Below are positions 32,328-38,845 of a DNA stretch of 58,665 nucleotides, one piece after another (position 1 is the first letter of the stretch; each line of letters starts with the position of its first letter). The stretch lies in contig CANBRM010000004.1 in the NCBI GenBank assembly GCA_947371915.1, forward strand, positions 1-58,665, read 5' to 3'. The translations under genes were made by a program, and so were the position numbers. The notes beneath the pieces were generated by a model, which saw nothing but the letters and a program-made list of their open reading frames with translations, did not search any database and was not told where the DNA came from. Origin of the DNA: Comamonadaceae bacterium (lineage in GTDB: Bacteria; Pseudomonadota; Gammaproteobacteria; Burkholderiales; Burkholderiaceae_C).

Positions 32328-32586
32328 GATCACAACCCCTCGTTAACTTTTGTGAAAGACAAACAGCGCTGCAGCAGACACACTGCAGGCATGGAGAAAA
32401 GCACCCACCACCCCGACCTGCCAATCAGCGCACACCTGCCCGCGTGCGCTGAAAGTGGGGAAAGGCAAACCACCACCGGAGACTGGGGCAACTCGGTTTT
32501 GTTGGTGGTGAGTGTGAAAAAGGTGAGGGCTCCAATCTGTGCACAATCGAACTACTACAAACGAAAGAACACAAAAAGGAACCCTC

Positions 32587-32844
32587 ATGCAAACAAACAA
32601 CCCCTTCGACCGAAAAATCGAACTACAAAAGGGCATGCCAAGCTTTGTGCGCGATGCAGCCATAGAGCTGACCGACACGCTCGACCTCTGTTGGGCAGCA
32701 GTGCAAGCCGTCTTCGAAGACAGCGCGACGCCGGAGCATGCTTTGACACTGCTACCCATGTTCATGACACGCGCAGACGAGAAACGTCAACAACTGTTAG
32801 ACGACTTGCACGCTCAAAGGGGGGGCGAATCTGGACAGTCCTGA
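32587..32844 (+). CDS. Small helical protein encoded against the lytic operon
   Basis: 85 residues, with AAGGA upstream (AAAAAGGAACCCTC before ATG). Helical, acidic and basic patches alternate: PSFVRDAAIELTDTLDLCWAAVQAVFED and MFMTRADEKRQQLLDDLHAQRG. No family was recognised. It is on the plus strand between the Cro-side gene and the CII-like gene, so transcription from either promoter set would be antisense to it. It may be a separate lysogenic or regulatory gene. The 259-base region 32328-32586 before it holds inverted repeats (CAGCGCAC...GTGCGCTG at 32426-32451; ACCACC...GGTGGT around 32470-32510) and probably its promoter. Confidence 0.6.
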   Translation: MQTNNPFDRKIELQKGMPSFVRDAAIELTDTLDLCWAAVQAVFEDSATPEHALTLLPMFMTRADEKRQQLLDDLHAQRGGESGQS

Positions 32845-32992
32845 GATTTGCCATGTTGGTGCCCTCAGGCACTGGCAAATACACCTCAGCAGCCAGCAGC
32901 TCTTCTTTTTGGGCCACGTTGCTGAATGCGGCCTCCAAAGAGCAGACCTTGTCCCATGCGGGAAGACTTGCAATGAATTTGCGGGCGCTCAT
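32762..32992 (-). CDS. Small protein coupled to the Cro-like gene
   Basis: 76 residues from ATG 32992, one base after the stop of the Cro-like gene (TGATATG), with AGGGCAGGG eleven or so bases upstream, so translation is probably coupled. A longer frame from 33049 would overlap the Cro gene by 56 bases and has no good start. The protein is amphipathic (ARKFIASLPAWDKVCSLEAAF, then VYLPVPEGTNMANLRTVQIRPPFE) and resembles nothing known to me. Its 3' end overlaps the plus-strand gene at 32587-32844 by 83 bases, a convergent overlap. Confidence 0.45.
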   Translation of the reverse strand: MSARKFIASLPAWDKVCSLEAAFSNVAQKEELLAAEVYLPVPEGTNMANLRTVQIRPPFERASRLTVVDVSRLRVS

Positions 32993-32993
32993 A

Positions 32994-33212
32994 TCAAGCA
33001 CCCTGCCCTTCATGCTCAGCAGCCATTGGCGAGGTTTTGATTTCGCCAATCGTGATGCCGAACAATTCGGGGCGTGTCAACTTGACTTCCGCAGGGATGC
33101 CACGGCTAATCCAGTTGGACACACGCTGAATGGAGCCCGGCTTCTCAAGCCCAAGCAACGAGGCAAACTTGGTTGCCCCTCCGTAGTGAGAAATGATTTC
33201 TGCGTCAGTCAT
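32994..33212 (-). CDS. Cro-like HTH regulator (YdaS/Cro family)
   Basis: 72 residues. AEIISHYGGATKFASLLGL, QRVSNWISRGIPAEVKL and LFGI are the standard pattern of the small Cro/YdaS HTH proteins. It is the first gene of the minus-strand lytic operon and divergent from the repressor gene. The promoter's -10 box ends six bases before the ATG, so its mRNA should begin at or next to the start codon (leaderless), as for lambda cI from PRM. One of the shared operators lies between the -35 and -10 boxes. Confidence 0.8.
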   Translation of the reverse strand: MTDAEIISHYGGATKFASLLGLEKPGSIQRVSNWISRGIPAEVKLTRPELFGITIGEIKTSPMAAEHEGQGA

Positions 33213-33218
33213 AAACGC

Positions 33219-33249
33219 ATTATAAACACCATGTTTAATGCTTTGTCAA
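33219..33249 (-). promoter_or_regulatory. Promoter of the Cro-like lytic operon
   Basis: Minus-strand TTGACA at 33249-33244 and TATAAT at 33224-33219 are both perfect, though the spacer is 19 bases. The operator at 33223-33237 overlaps the -10 box and spacer, so the repressor bound there would block it. Confidence 0.75.
33223..33237. promoter_or_regulatory. Operator O1 (TAAACA-CCA-TGTTTA)
   Basis: Perfect six-base inverted repeat with a three-base spacer inside the divergent control region, on the lytic promoter. The same half-sites recur at 33260-33274, 34514-34528 and 34536-34550 and nowhere else noticed between genes except a fused TGTTTAAACA at 26881-26890. Probable binding site for the CI-like and Cro-like proteins. 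Confidence 0.75.
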
Positions 33250-33259
33250 CAGCACGTTG

Positions 33260-33274
33260 AAAACATCGTGTTTA
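33260..33274. promoter_or_regulatory. Operator O2 (AAAACA-TCG-TGTTTA)
   Basis: Five of six bases of the left half and all of the right half match O1. The centres of O1 and O2 are 37 bases apart. It lies just upstream of the likely start of the repressor gene, so it may serve autoregulation. Confidence 0.7.
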
Positions 33275-33285
33275 CAGTTGAAATA

Positions 33286-33816
33286 ATGCACCCCACAACC
33301 CAGCGTCTGTATCAAGCCTTGCAAGTTCTGCTTGGCGTGGACAACGTTGGCTCAACATTGGCGGCAAAAACGCTCAAGGTGAGCTCAGCTCAAACCATCA
33401 ACAACTGGGAAGAGCGTGGAGTTTCAAAAGCGGGCATGGTGCAGGCATCAAGCCTGTGTGGCATTCGGGTCGCTTGGATTGAGCGTGAAGAGCTACCCAT
33501 GATTGACCCGTTGCGAGATATCAGCAAGAAACCCAACGCTCAGCCAGCTAAAGATGATCGACACCCAATTCGACTAGAAGAGCCGACAACAACGGGCTGG
33601 GCCATGCACACAAACAAAGTCAAACAAGCACTTGGTGTGCTTGAGGCTGCGCTGACCAATCTGGACATGCAAGGGCGCGAAAGAATTGCCCCGCTCTTTG
33701 AGAGCTTTGCACGGTCGCCAGGACCCATCATCAAAGAAGACATTACGATGCTGCTCGCCAGTACATCGAACAAAAGTGAAGCGGACCAAGAGGCGAGTCT
33801 TCAAAAGGCTGGGTAA
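33286..33816 (+). CDS. CI-like repressor without a peptidase domain
   Basis: 176 residues from ATG 33286; an in-frame ATG at 33238 would add 16 residues read through operator O2. The N-terminal part (QALQVLLGVDNVGSTLAAKTLKVSSAQTINNWEERGVS, about 11-47) is a helix-turn-helix. The rest is polar and helical, without the Ser-Lys S24 peptidase of LexA/lambda CI repressors. So classical RecA-stimulated self-cleavage is not expected. It is divergent from the Cro-like gene with shared operators. It should hold the phage silent by closing both the lytic promoter and the promoter at 34525-34554. Confidence 0.75.
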   Translation: MHPTTQRLYQALQVLLGVDNVGSTLAAKTLKVSSAQTINNWEERGVSKAGMVQASSLCGIRVAWIEREELPMIDPLRDISKKPNAQPAKDDRHPIRLEEPTTTGWAMHTNKVKQALGVLEAALTNLDMQGRERIAPLFESFARSPGPIIKEDITMLLASTSNKSEADQEASLQKAG

Positions 33817-33902
33817 CGTCTTTTTTTTGTCCTAAATGTAACTTTTTACTTAATTTATTTCACAGAACTAATTAAAAACTTACCAAAATAAAAGGGTATT
33901 GA

Positions 33903-34442
33903 ATGAAGTCAATTTTAAAAAATACACTCAGAAATTTACTGTGCTTCCTACTTGCAAGCCTCACAACATTCACATGGGCAGTCAAGGTTGAAGAATCAAA
34001 ACCTGAAGAAGCTCAAGTTACCGAAATCAATGGCACTACCGTCATAACAATCAATGACATGGCTTACTCCATTGCTCAAGTGCCAGCAATAGCCAATCAA
34101 TTTGAAAACATCACAGACCTCAGCAGCAACACAGAGCTAAAAAACAAGCTGCCACTTGGTGAACTTGTTTTACGTTCAGAAATTGATACGCTCATTGAGG
34201 CCTATTACAAAAAATATGCGGTTGATTCATCATCAATCATCATTCGAAACCTATCTGTTGCAAATGCTCAATCATGGGCCCTATGGTGTATCAATCCTTG
34301 GCTATTCGGCTGCTTAGAACGTCGCGGATCAGGCGGCACATGGGTTGAATTTGAAATCAATGGGAAAAATAGATCAGGCGGAATGTCTGGCTTCACTCGA
34401 ACTATTTGGATGGTCAGACGATTCAGCCGACCCAACTTGTAA
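33903..34442 (+). CDS. Secreted A+T-rich lysogeny gene ('moron'), unknown function
   Basis: 179 residues. The N-terminus has a Sec signal peptide: two Lys, a hydrophobic core (NLLCFLLASLTTF) and likely cleavage after TWA at about 26. The mature part is acidic at first (EESKPEEAQ) and has aromatic and Cys residues near the end (WALWCINPWLFGCLERRGSGG) with two Cys that could pair. The gene is much richer in A+T than its neighbours. It has its own ribosome-binding site and terminator and lies on the repressor strand, so it should be expressed in the lysogen. This is the place where phages carry exclusion or host-modifying genes. Function is unknown. Confidence 0.75.
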   Translation: MKSILKNTLRNLLCFLLASLTTFTWAVKVEESKPEEAQVTEINGTTVITINDMAYSIAQVPAIANQFENITDLSSNTELKNKLPLGELVLRSEIDTLIEAYYKKYAVDSSSIIIRNLSVANAQSWALWCINPWLFGCLERRGSGGTWVEFEINGKNRSGGMSGFTRTIWMVRRFSRPNL

Positions 34443-34445
34443 ACC

Positions 34446-34472
34446 AAACCACCCTAGCGGTGGTTTTTTTTT
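34446..34472 (+). terminator. Terminator after the secreted lysogeny gene
   Basis: AAACCACC-CTAGC-GGTGGTTT followed by a run of T, beginning a few bases after the stop codon. It separates the lysogenic transcript from the early operon promoter about 60 bases downstream. Confidence 0.92.
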
Positions 34473-34513
34473 CGCCTTGAACAACTCAAGGTGCAAAAAA
34501 TTACACGCCAAAT

Positions 34514-34528
34514 TAAACACTGTGTTGA
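34514..34528. promoter_or_regulatory. Operator O3 (TAAACA-CTG-TGTTGA)
   Basis: Eleven of twelve half-site bases match O1. It overlaps the -35 box of the early plus-strand promoter. Confidence 0.65.
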
Positions 34529-34554
34529 CAATAGTTAAACATAGTGTTTAGAAT
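34525..34554 (+). promoter_or_regulatory. Promoter of the early plus-strand operon, repressor-controlled
   Basis: TTGACA at 34525-34530 and TAGAAT at 34549-34554 with an 18-base spacer. O3 overlaps the -35 box and O4 fills the spacer up to the -10 box, so bound repressor should close it completely. Transcription would start near 34561 and read a 35-base leader with GGAG before the first ATG. Confidence 0.8.
34536..34550. promoter_or_regulatory. Operator O4 (TAAACA-TAG-TGTTTA)
   Basis: Perfect copy of both half-sites of O1 with a different three-base spacer. Centre is 22 bases from O3, about two helical turns, which would allow side-by-side dimers to cooperate. Confidence 0.75.
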
Positions 34555-34595
34555 CACACCCATCCCGACACCTCAAGTCGGTTTTGGAGTGACCC

Positions 34596-34904
34596 ATGCC
34601 AACCCCGTTTACCCGTTTCCGCAGCAAGCTGGAACAGTCTTACGAGCTAACCCACCTCAGCCGCTTTCTTGACAACCAACGCCATGCAGGCGCTCTGCAC
34701 AAAGAGTGGTCGAGCCGCATGAAAAAGATATGGTTCAAACCACGCAAAACAACAGCTCTTGAAAATGCACTGCTTGCTGGCTATGTAGAGCTACACGTTC
34801 AAGCCTGCGACGAAGCAAAACGCGCCAAAGACGCAGGCCAGCTGCTGTTTGCATTTGAAGGCACTACGGTGCTGCATGCCTTGCGCCAAGGCGGTGCCGC
34901 ATGA
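34596..34904 (+). CDS. First early-operon protein, small and basic, unknown
   Basis: 102 residues, GGAG six bases before ATG. Basic N-terminal half (RFRSKLEQSYELTHLSRFL, SSRMKKIWFKPRKTTALE) and a helical C-terminal half (NALLAGYVELHVQACDEAKRAKDAGQLLFAF). No family was recognised. Being the first product after prophage induction, it could act on host functions or early regulation. It overlaps the next small gene by ATGA. Confidence 0.6.
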   Translation: MPTPFTRFRSKLEQSYELTHLSRFLDNQRHAGALHKEWSSRMKKIWFKPRKTTALENALLAGYVELHVQACDEAKRAKDAGQLLFAFEGTTVLHALRQGGAA

Positions 34905-35071
34905 CCTACCGCCAAGCCTTCGACCACCTCGGTCGCCCCTACCCCCAAGCCTGCAACCACAAGCAAACCCGCCAGCGCGTCTACCGCGCTGCGCTTGCCC
35001 GTTGGATGTTGGCCGTGCTCATCGTGCTGGCATGGGCCGCATTGACCGGCTGGATGGAGATGCCCAAATGA
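34901..35071 (+). CDS. 56-residue single-helix membrane protein
   Basis: Begins with the ATG overlapping the previous stop. A polar, basic first half (TYRQAFDHLGRPYPQACNH, RQRVYRAALARW) is followed by one clear transmembrane helix (MLAVLIVLAWAALTGW) and a short tail. It overlaps the next gene by ATGA. Tight coupling on both sides supports a real gene. Role unknown. Confidence 0.65.
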   Translation: MTYRQAFDHLGRPYPQACNHKQTRQRVYRAALARWMLAVLIVLAWAALTGWMEMPK

Positions 35072-35400
35072 TCACCGCCCAGCCACAAGCCACCGCCGAC
35101 ATGCAGCTCAGCGGCACCTTAGCCGCCGATGCCCAGCTGCGCACACGCGTGCTGGATGGTGACAACCACACCGTACCGGTCATCTGCCTCGTGATGCTCG
35201 GCACTGGCACCTCATACATGCCCGTGCACGTTGAATGGCCCCAGCCAGCCGATGGCTACCACGCCGCAGAGCAGCTCATCAAGACCCTCAAGCGCGGCAC
35301 CACCGTCACCGTGCAAGCCCCGCTCTTGGGCATGCGGTTGGTGGCAGCCAATGCCCACCAAGTGCATGCGTCTGCACCGCACACCCAACCTCACCACTGA
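35068..35400 (+). CDS. Small beta-rich protein, possibly OB-fold/ssDNA-binding-like
   Basis: 110 residues. The order LSGTLAADAQLRTRVLDG, VPVICLVM, VHVEWP, a helix (HAAEQLIKTLKRG) and TVTVQAPLLGMRLVAA resembles the strand-strand-helix-strand plan of small OB-fold proteins such as PriB or SSB. No family was matched for certain. The N-terminus has no signal peptide. Overlaps the upstream membrane-protein gene. An accessory replication or recombination role is possible; moderate to low confidence. Confidence 0.55.
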   Translation: MITAQPQATADMQLSGTLAADAQLRTRVLDGDNHTVPVICLVMLGTGTSYMPVHVEWPQPADGYHAAEQLIKTLKRGTTVTVQAPLLGMRLVAANAHQVHASAPHTQPHH

Positions 35401-35419
35401 CCCACTTTTAGGAACAAAC

Positions 35420-35686
35420 ATGGCCCAAGTTGTCATCACACTCGCCGACACACCCACTGGCGGCGTGTCCATCAAAACCGACTTCACCCCCGCCGTAGGC
35501 GCACGCTGCAGCGAGGCTCAATCGGCAGCGCTCGACATCATTGCCCGCACCCGCAAGCACTACGGGCTGGAGCTCAAGGCAGACACCCAAGCCCAAGCGT
35601 TTGCCCAAGCCTGCGAGCGAGTGCGACAAGCCCGTGAAGACCACGCCGAAAAGCGCGCCGTCATGTGCTCGACCGTGGAGCGCTAA
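35420..35686 (+). CDS. Small helical phage protein, unknown
   Basis: 88 residues, AGGA before the ATG. A short beta start (QVVITLADTPTGGVSIKTDF) with GARCSEAQSAALDIIARTRKHY and a helical, charged C-terminal half (FAQACERVRQAREDHAEKRA). Not recognised. Two bases separate it from the HD hydrolase gene. Possibly a small regulator or partner of the next protein. Confidence 0.6.
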   Translation: MAQVVITLADTPTGGVSIKTDFTPAVGARCSEAQSAALDIIARTRKHYGLELKADTQAQAFAQACERVRQAREDHAEKRAVMCSTVER

Positions 35687-35688
35687 GC

Positions 35689-36222
35689 ATGGAGCCCTAC
35701 ATCATCACGCACAGCGGCATTGAGTTTGATCTGTCAAATCCATCCCCCGAGTTGGTCAAGATTGAAGACATTGCACACGCCCTCTCGCAGCTGTGCCGCT
35801 TCACCGGCCACACGAGCTGCTTTTACAGCGTAGCGGCCCACAGCATTCAGGTGAGCAACTTGGTGCCCCCTGAGCATGCCCTCGAAGCCCTGTTGCACGA
35901 CGCCGCAGAGGCCTACGTGGGCGACGTATCAAGCCCCCTCAAAGCCATGTTGCCCGAGTACCGAATGATCGAGTTCAAGGTGGACCAAGCCATTCGCCAG
36001 CGCTTCGGCCTGCCTGCCAAGTTGACCCCCTGCATCAAGCAAGCCGACCTGCGCCGCCTTGCAACCGAGAAGTGGCACCTGATGCCTGAATGCGGCCCGT
36101 GGGACATCCTCAACGGCATCGAGCGCGCCCCTACCTGGTGCATGACCTTGGGCGATCACGACTTTCATAAACGGCAATTCCTTACCCACTTTCACAGCCT
36201 CCAAGCAAAGGCACTGACATGA
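35689..36222 (+). CDS. HD-domain phosphohydrolase
   Basis: 177 residues. FTGHTSCFYSVAAHSIQVSNLV, ALLHDAAEAYVGDVSSPLK and a later conserved Asp region give the H...HD...D metal ligand order of HD hydrolases, close to YfbR-type 5'-deoxynucleotidases and other phage nucleotide hydrolases. It could act on deoxynucleotides, altering pools, or on nucleotide signals used by host defence. The substrate cannot be read from sequence. It overlaps the ParB-like gene by ATGA. Confidence 0.8.
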   Translation: MEPYIITHSGIEFDLSNPSPELVKIEDIAHALSQLCRFTGHTSCFYSVAAHSIQVSNLVPPEHALEALLHDAAEAYVGDVSSPLKAMLPEYRMIEFKVDQAIRQRFGLPAKLTPCIKQADLRRLATEKWHLMPECGPWDILNGIERAPTWCMTLGDHDFHKRQFLTHFHSLQAKALT

Positions 36223-38333
36223 CCACCCAATTCGCACAAGCCCCCTTGGCGCTGATCGCCAAGAGCCTGACCAACCCCCGCAAAACATTCAACCAAGCCA
36301 AGCTCGACGAGCTGACATCGAGCATCAAGGCGATGGGTGTGCACCAGCCCGTGCTGCTGCGTCCGCTGCCTGCCAGCCGCCTGGAAGACACGGCCTACAT
36401 GCAACCCCGCCCCGAATACGAGCTGGTGTGTGGCGAGCGCCGCTACCGTGCCAGCTTGGCAGCCAAGATGCTGACCATTCCTGCGATGGTGCGCGAGCTG
36501 ACCGATGACCAGGTGATGGAAATTCAAATCATCGAGAACCTTCAACGTGACGACTTGACCGAGCTGGAAGAAGCCGAGGGCTACGAGTCGTTGATGCAGC
36601 ACAGCTCGCTGACCGCCGAGCAAGTGGGCGAGAAGATTGGCAAAAGCCGCAGCTATGTGTATGCCCGCATCAAGCTGTTGGACCTGTGCCAAGACGCCCG
36701 CATCAGTCTGCGTGACGGCTCGGTGGACGCCAGCCGTGCGCTGGTGGTGGCCCGCATTCCCAACGAAAAGTTGCAGATCAAGGCGATGAAGGAGATCGTA
36801 GGCGGCGACAAAAGCTGGCACGGTATCAGCGAACCGATGAGCTACCGCGCCGCGCTGGACCATGTGCAGAAAAACTACATGCTCAAGCTGAGCGACGCCA
36901 AGTTTGAAATCACCTGCGTCGACCTGCTGCCCGATGCCGGTAGCTGCCAGACCTGCACCAAGCGCACCGGCCACGACCCCGACCTGTTCAGCGACGTCAA
37001 GGGCGCTGACATTTGCACGGACCCGCCCTGCTTCCACCGAAAAGAAGAGGCCCACACCGCGGTGCTGATTGAGCAGGCCAAGGCCAAAGGCCAGACTGTC
37101 ATTTCTGGCAAAGAAGCCGCCGAGCTGCGTGGCGCTGGCTACCAAGACAAGTTCACCGGTTACCGCCGCCTGGACGATGCACAAGACAGCCCCACCGACC
37201 AGCCGCTTCGCAAGATCATTGGCAAGCTGATGCAGAGCGAGGGCATCAAGCCCGTGGCCATTGAGCACCCGACAAAGAAGGGCGTGCTGGTGGAATGCCT
37301 GCCCAACGAAGTGGCCTTGAAGCTGCTGAAAATGGTGGAGCGACAAAGCCAAGAAACCGCCAAGGTCAGCAAAGAAGTGCAGCAGCTGGTGAGCGACAAA
37401 AAGGCTAAGGCAGAAGCCAAAGCCACCGCGCTGTTTGAGCAAGGTTGGCGCGACACCCTGCTGCGCGAAACGTGGATGCAACTGCGTGACGATGCCAGCG
37501 CCCCCACCTTCACCACCAACGTGCACCGCTACTTGGCCGTGCGCTCAGCCAAGAGCCTGAGCACCGACAACGCCGAGGCCCTGTGCCGTGTGCTCAACCT
37601 TGGCAAAGTCTCGCCCATTGCAGCCGTGACCGACTTCGCCAAAGAAACGCCCAGCCCCGAACTTTTCAACCTGCTGGTGATCATGCAAGAGGCATCAAGC
37701 GCCCACGATCATGCGTATGAGGGCCGCATTGCCAACGAGGGGCTGTTGCTGATCGCTGGCAATGCTTTTGGCGACGCGCTGGAGGCCACGATTCAAGAGA
37801 TCAAGCTGGATGTGAAGGCCAACGTTTGGCCCGAAAACCCACAAAAAGTGCCTACCGCGAACGTCCCTGCTGCGCAAGCCGATGGGGGTGTGGGGGAAGG
37901 CAAAAAAAATAAAGCTCCGCTGCGCGCGCCGAAGCCTAAGCTACGCGCCGAAGAGGCAATGCTAGGCATCGCTGCCGCAATGCAAGGTGCCGAGGCTTCC
38001 GGTTCGGCACGCCGACCGGAAGAAATAACAGGCGCTGACGCGCAAAGCAACGATGGTGGGGCGGACTCCCGCCCCACAGACGCCGCCGACGCGTCGTCCA
38101 CCGACCAGCAGGAGGAGACGGCACGCATATCGGCCTTGGTGGATGACATCAACCTGTTCAATGGCGCGGTGTACGTCATCACCCGTGAGCAAAAAGCCAA
38201 CGTGCGCTTGCTCAAAGCAGAGCTGAAAGTGGGCACCAAAAAAGCCATGGAGCTGATGGAAAAGCTAGAGCTTGCAGGCAAGGTCAGCGCGTGCAACGAA
38301 GGTGGCGTGCGGAAAGTGTTGGTGTCCGCATGA
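36219..38333 (+). CDS. ParB-like protein with C-terminal FtsK-gamma-like winged helix
   Basis: 704 residues. The N-terminal part is a ParB/Spo0J nuclease-like domain with CGERRYRAS (71-79), ENLQR (106-110) and an HTH near 131-155. A cysteine-rich segment with CQTCTKRTG follows at about 245. The middle is helical and lysine-rich, then low-complexity. The last 60 residues match the FtsK-gamma pattern position by position: LF..AV..IT...KA....L..GL..A...ME.LE..G.VS....GG.R.VL. The recognition helix reads TKKAMELMEK in place of the Arg-bearing one in FtsK, so the site bound is probably different. No ParA is encoded nearby. The ParB part is firm; the FtsK-gamma part is strong by pattern only. Confidence 0.8.
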   Translation: MTTQFAQAPLALIAKSLTNPRKTFNQAKLDELTSSIKAMGVHQPVLLRPLPASRLEDTAYMQPRPEYELVCGERRYRASLAAKMLTIPAMVRELTDDQVMEIQIIENLQRDDLTELEEAEGYESLMQHSSLTAEQVGEKIGKSRSYVYARIKLLDLCQDARISLRDGSVDASRALVVARIPNEKLQIKAMKEIVGGDKSWHGISEPMSYRAALDHVQKNYMLKLSDAKFEITCVDLLPDAGSCQTCTKRTGHDPDLFSDVKGADICTDPPCFHRKEEAHTAVLIEQAKAKGQTVISGKEAAELRGAGYQDKFTGYRRLDDAQDSPTDQPLRKIIGKLMQSEGIKPVAIEHPTKKGVLVECLPNEVALKLLKMVERQSQETAKVSKEVQQLVSDKKAKAEAKATALFEQGWRDTLLRETWMQLRDDASAPTFTTNVHRYLAVRSAKSLSTDNAEALCRVLNLGKVSPIAAVTDFAKETPSPELFNLLVIMQEASSAHDHAYEGRIANEGLLLIAGNAFGDALEATIQEIKLDVKANVWPENPQKVPTANVPAAQADGGVGEGKKNKAPLRAPKPKLRAEEAMLGIAAAMQGAEASGSARRPEEITGADAQSNDGGADSRPTDAADASSTDQQEETARISALVDDINLFNGAVYVITREQKANVRLLKAELKVGTKKAMELMEKLELAGKVSACNEGGVRKVLVSA

Positions 38334-38845
38334 GCGCCAACAAAAAGCCCCGCAAAGCCTACCGGCCCCGCCCCGTCAGCGCCGAGACGATGACCATCGC
38401 CAAGCACTATGCCGCCAAGCCAGCCGCTGAAGATCGTCACGAGGTACTGGGTGTTTTGCGCACCGCGATCAAAGCGCTGCGCCAAGGCGTGGCCACAGAG
38501 CACCAATGGTCCATCGTGTCAGGCAGCTTGACCGTTGCCAAAGCCATCGAAGCCCGTGGCATCGTGCGCGGCCTTGCAGAGCACTTCACAGCGGCAGAAA
38601 AAGTCCTGCAAGACATCTACGACCGCGCCCTGCGTATGGGGCAAGGCCGGTGGCTGCGGGTGACTTTGTATTTCAACGAGCTCGATGTGCTGGACGCGTT
38701 TTTTGACCTGCACAAATTCCAAGTCAACCAGCTCGGCCGTGCTGAGTTTTTGGCAGCCATCGACGCTGCCCAAAAACACACCATTGCCCAAGGCCACACC
38801 GCCACGCTGGAGACGACGCATACCGATGAAAGGCTGGCCGCATGA
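38330..38845 (+). CDS. Conserved-looking phage protein, unknown
   Basis: 171 residues, beginning with the basic KKPRKAYRPRPVSAETM, followed by long amphipathic helices (EVLGVLRTAIKALRQGVATEHQW, FTAAEKVLQDIYDRALRMGQ) and NELDVLDAFFDLHKFQ. No known domain seen. Both ends overlap neighbours by ATGA, so it is translated with the ParB-like protein and the lipoprotein. Basic start suggests nucleic acid contact. Confidence 0.65.
   Translation: MSANKKPRKAYRPRPVSAETMTIAKHYAAKPAAEDRHEVLGVLRTAIKALRQGVATEHQWSIVSGSLTVAKAIEARGIVRGLAEHFTAAEKVLQDIYDRALRMGQGRWLRVTLYFNELDVLDAFFDLHKFQVNQLGRAEFLAAIDAAQKHTIAQGHTATLETTHTDERLAA

Noticed and set aside
32994-33212. YdaS-type toxin-antitoxin module instead of Cro
   Set aside because: The gene is divergent from a repressor, shares its operators and heads the lytic operon; no YdaT-like partner is seen.
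33903-34442. Lipoprotein assignment for the secreted lysogeny protein
   Set aside because: The Cys in NLLCF is not preceded by a lipobox and lies inside the hydrophobic core, so a normal Sec signal peptide fits better.
36192-37526. Long minus-strand frame opposite the ParB-like gene
   Set aside because: Low-complexity Leu/Gly/Ala/Val composition, no start signal; the plus-strand protein has recognised domains.
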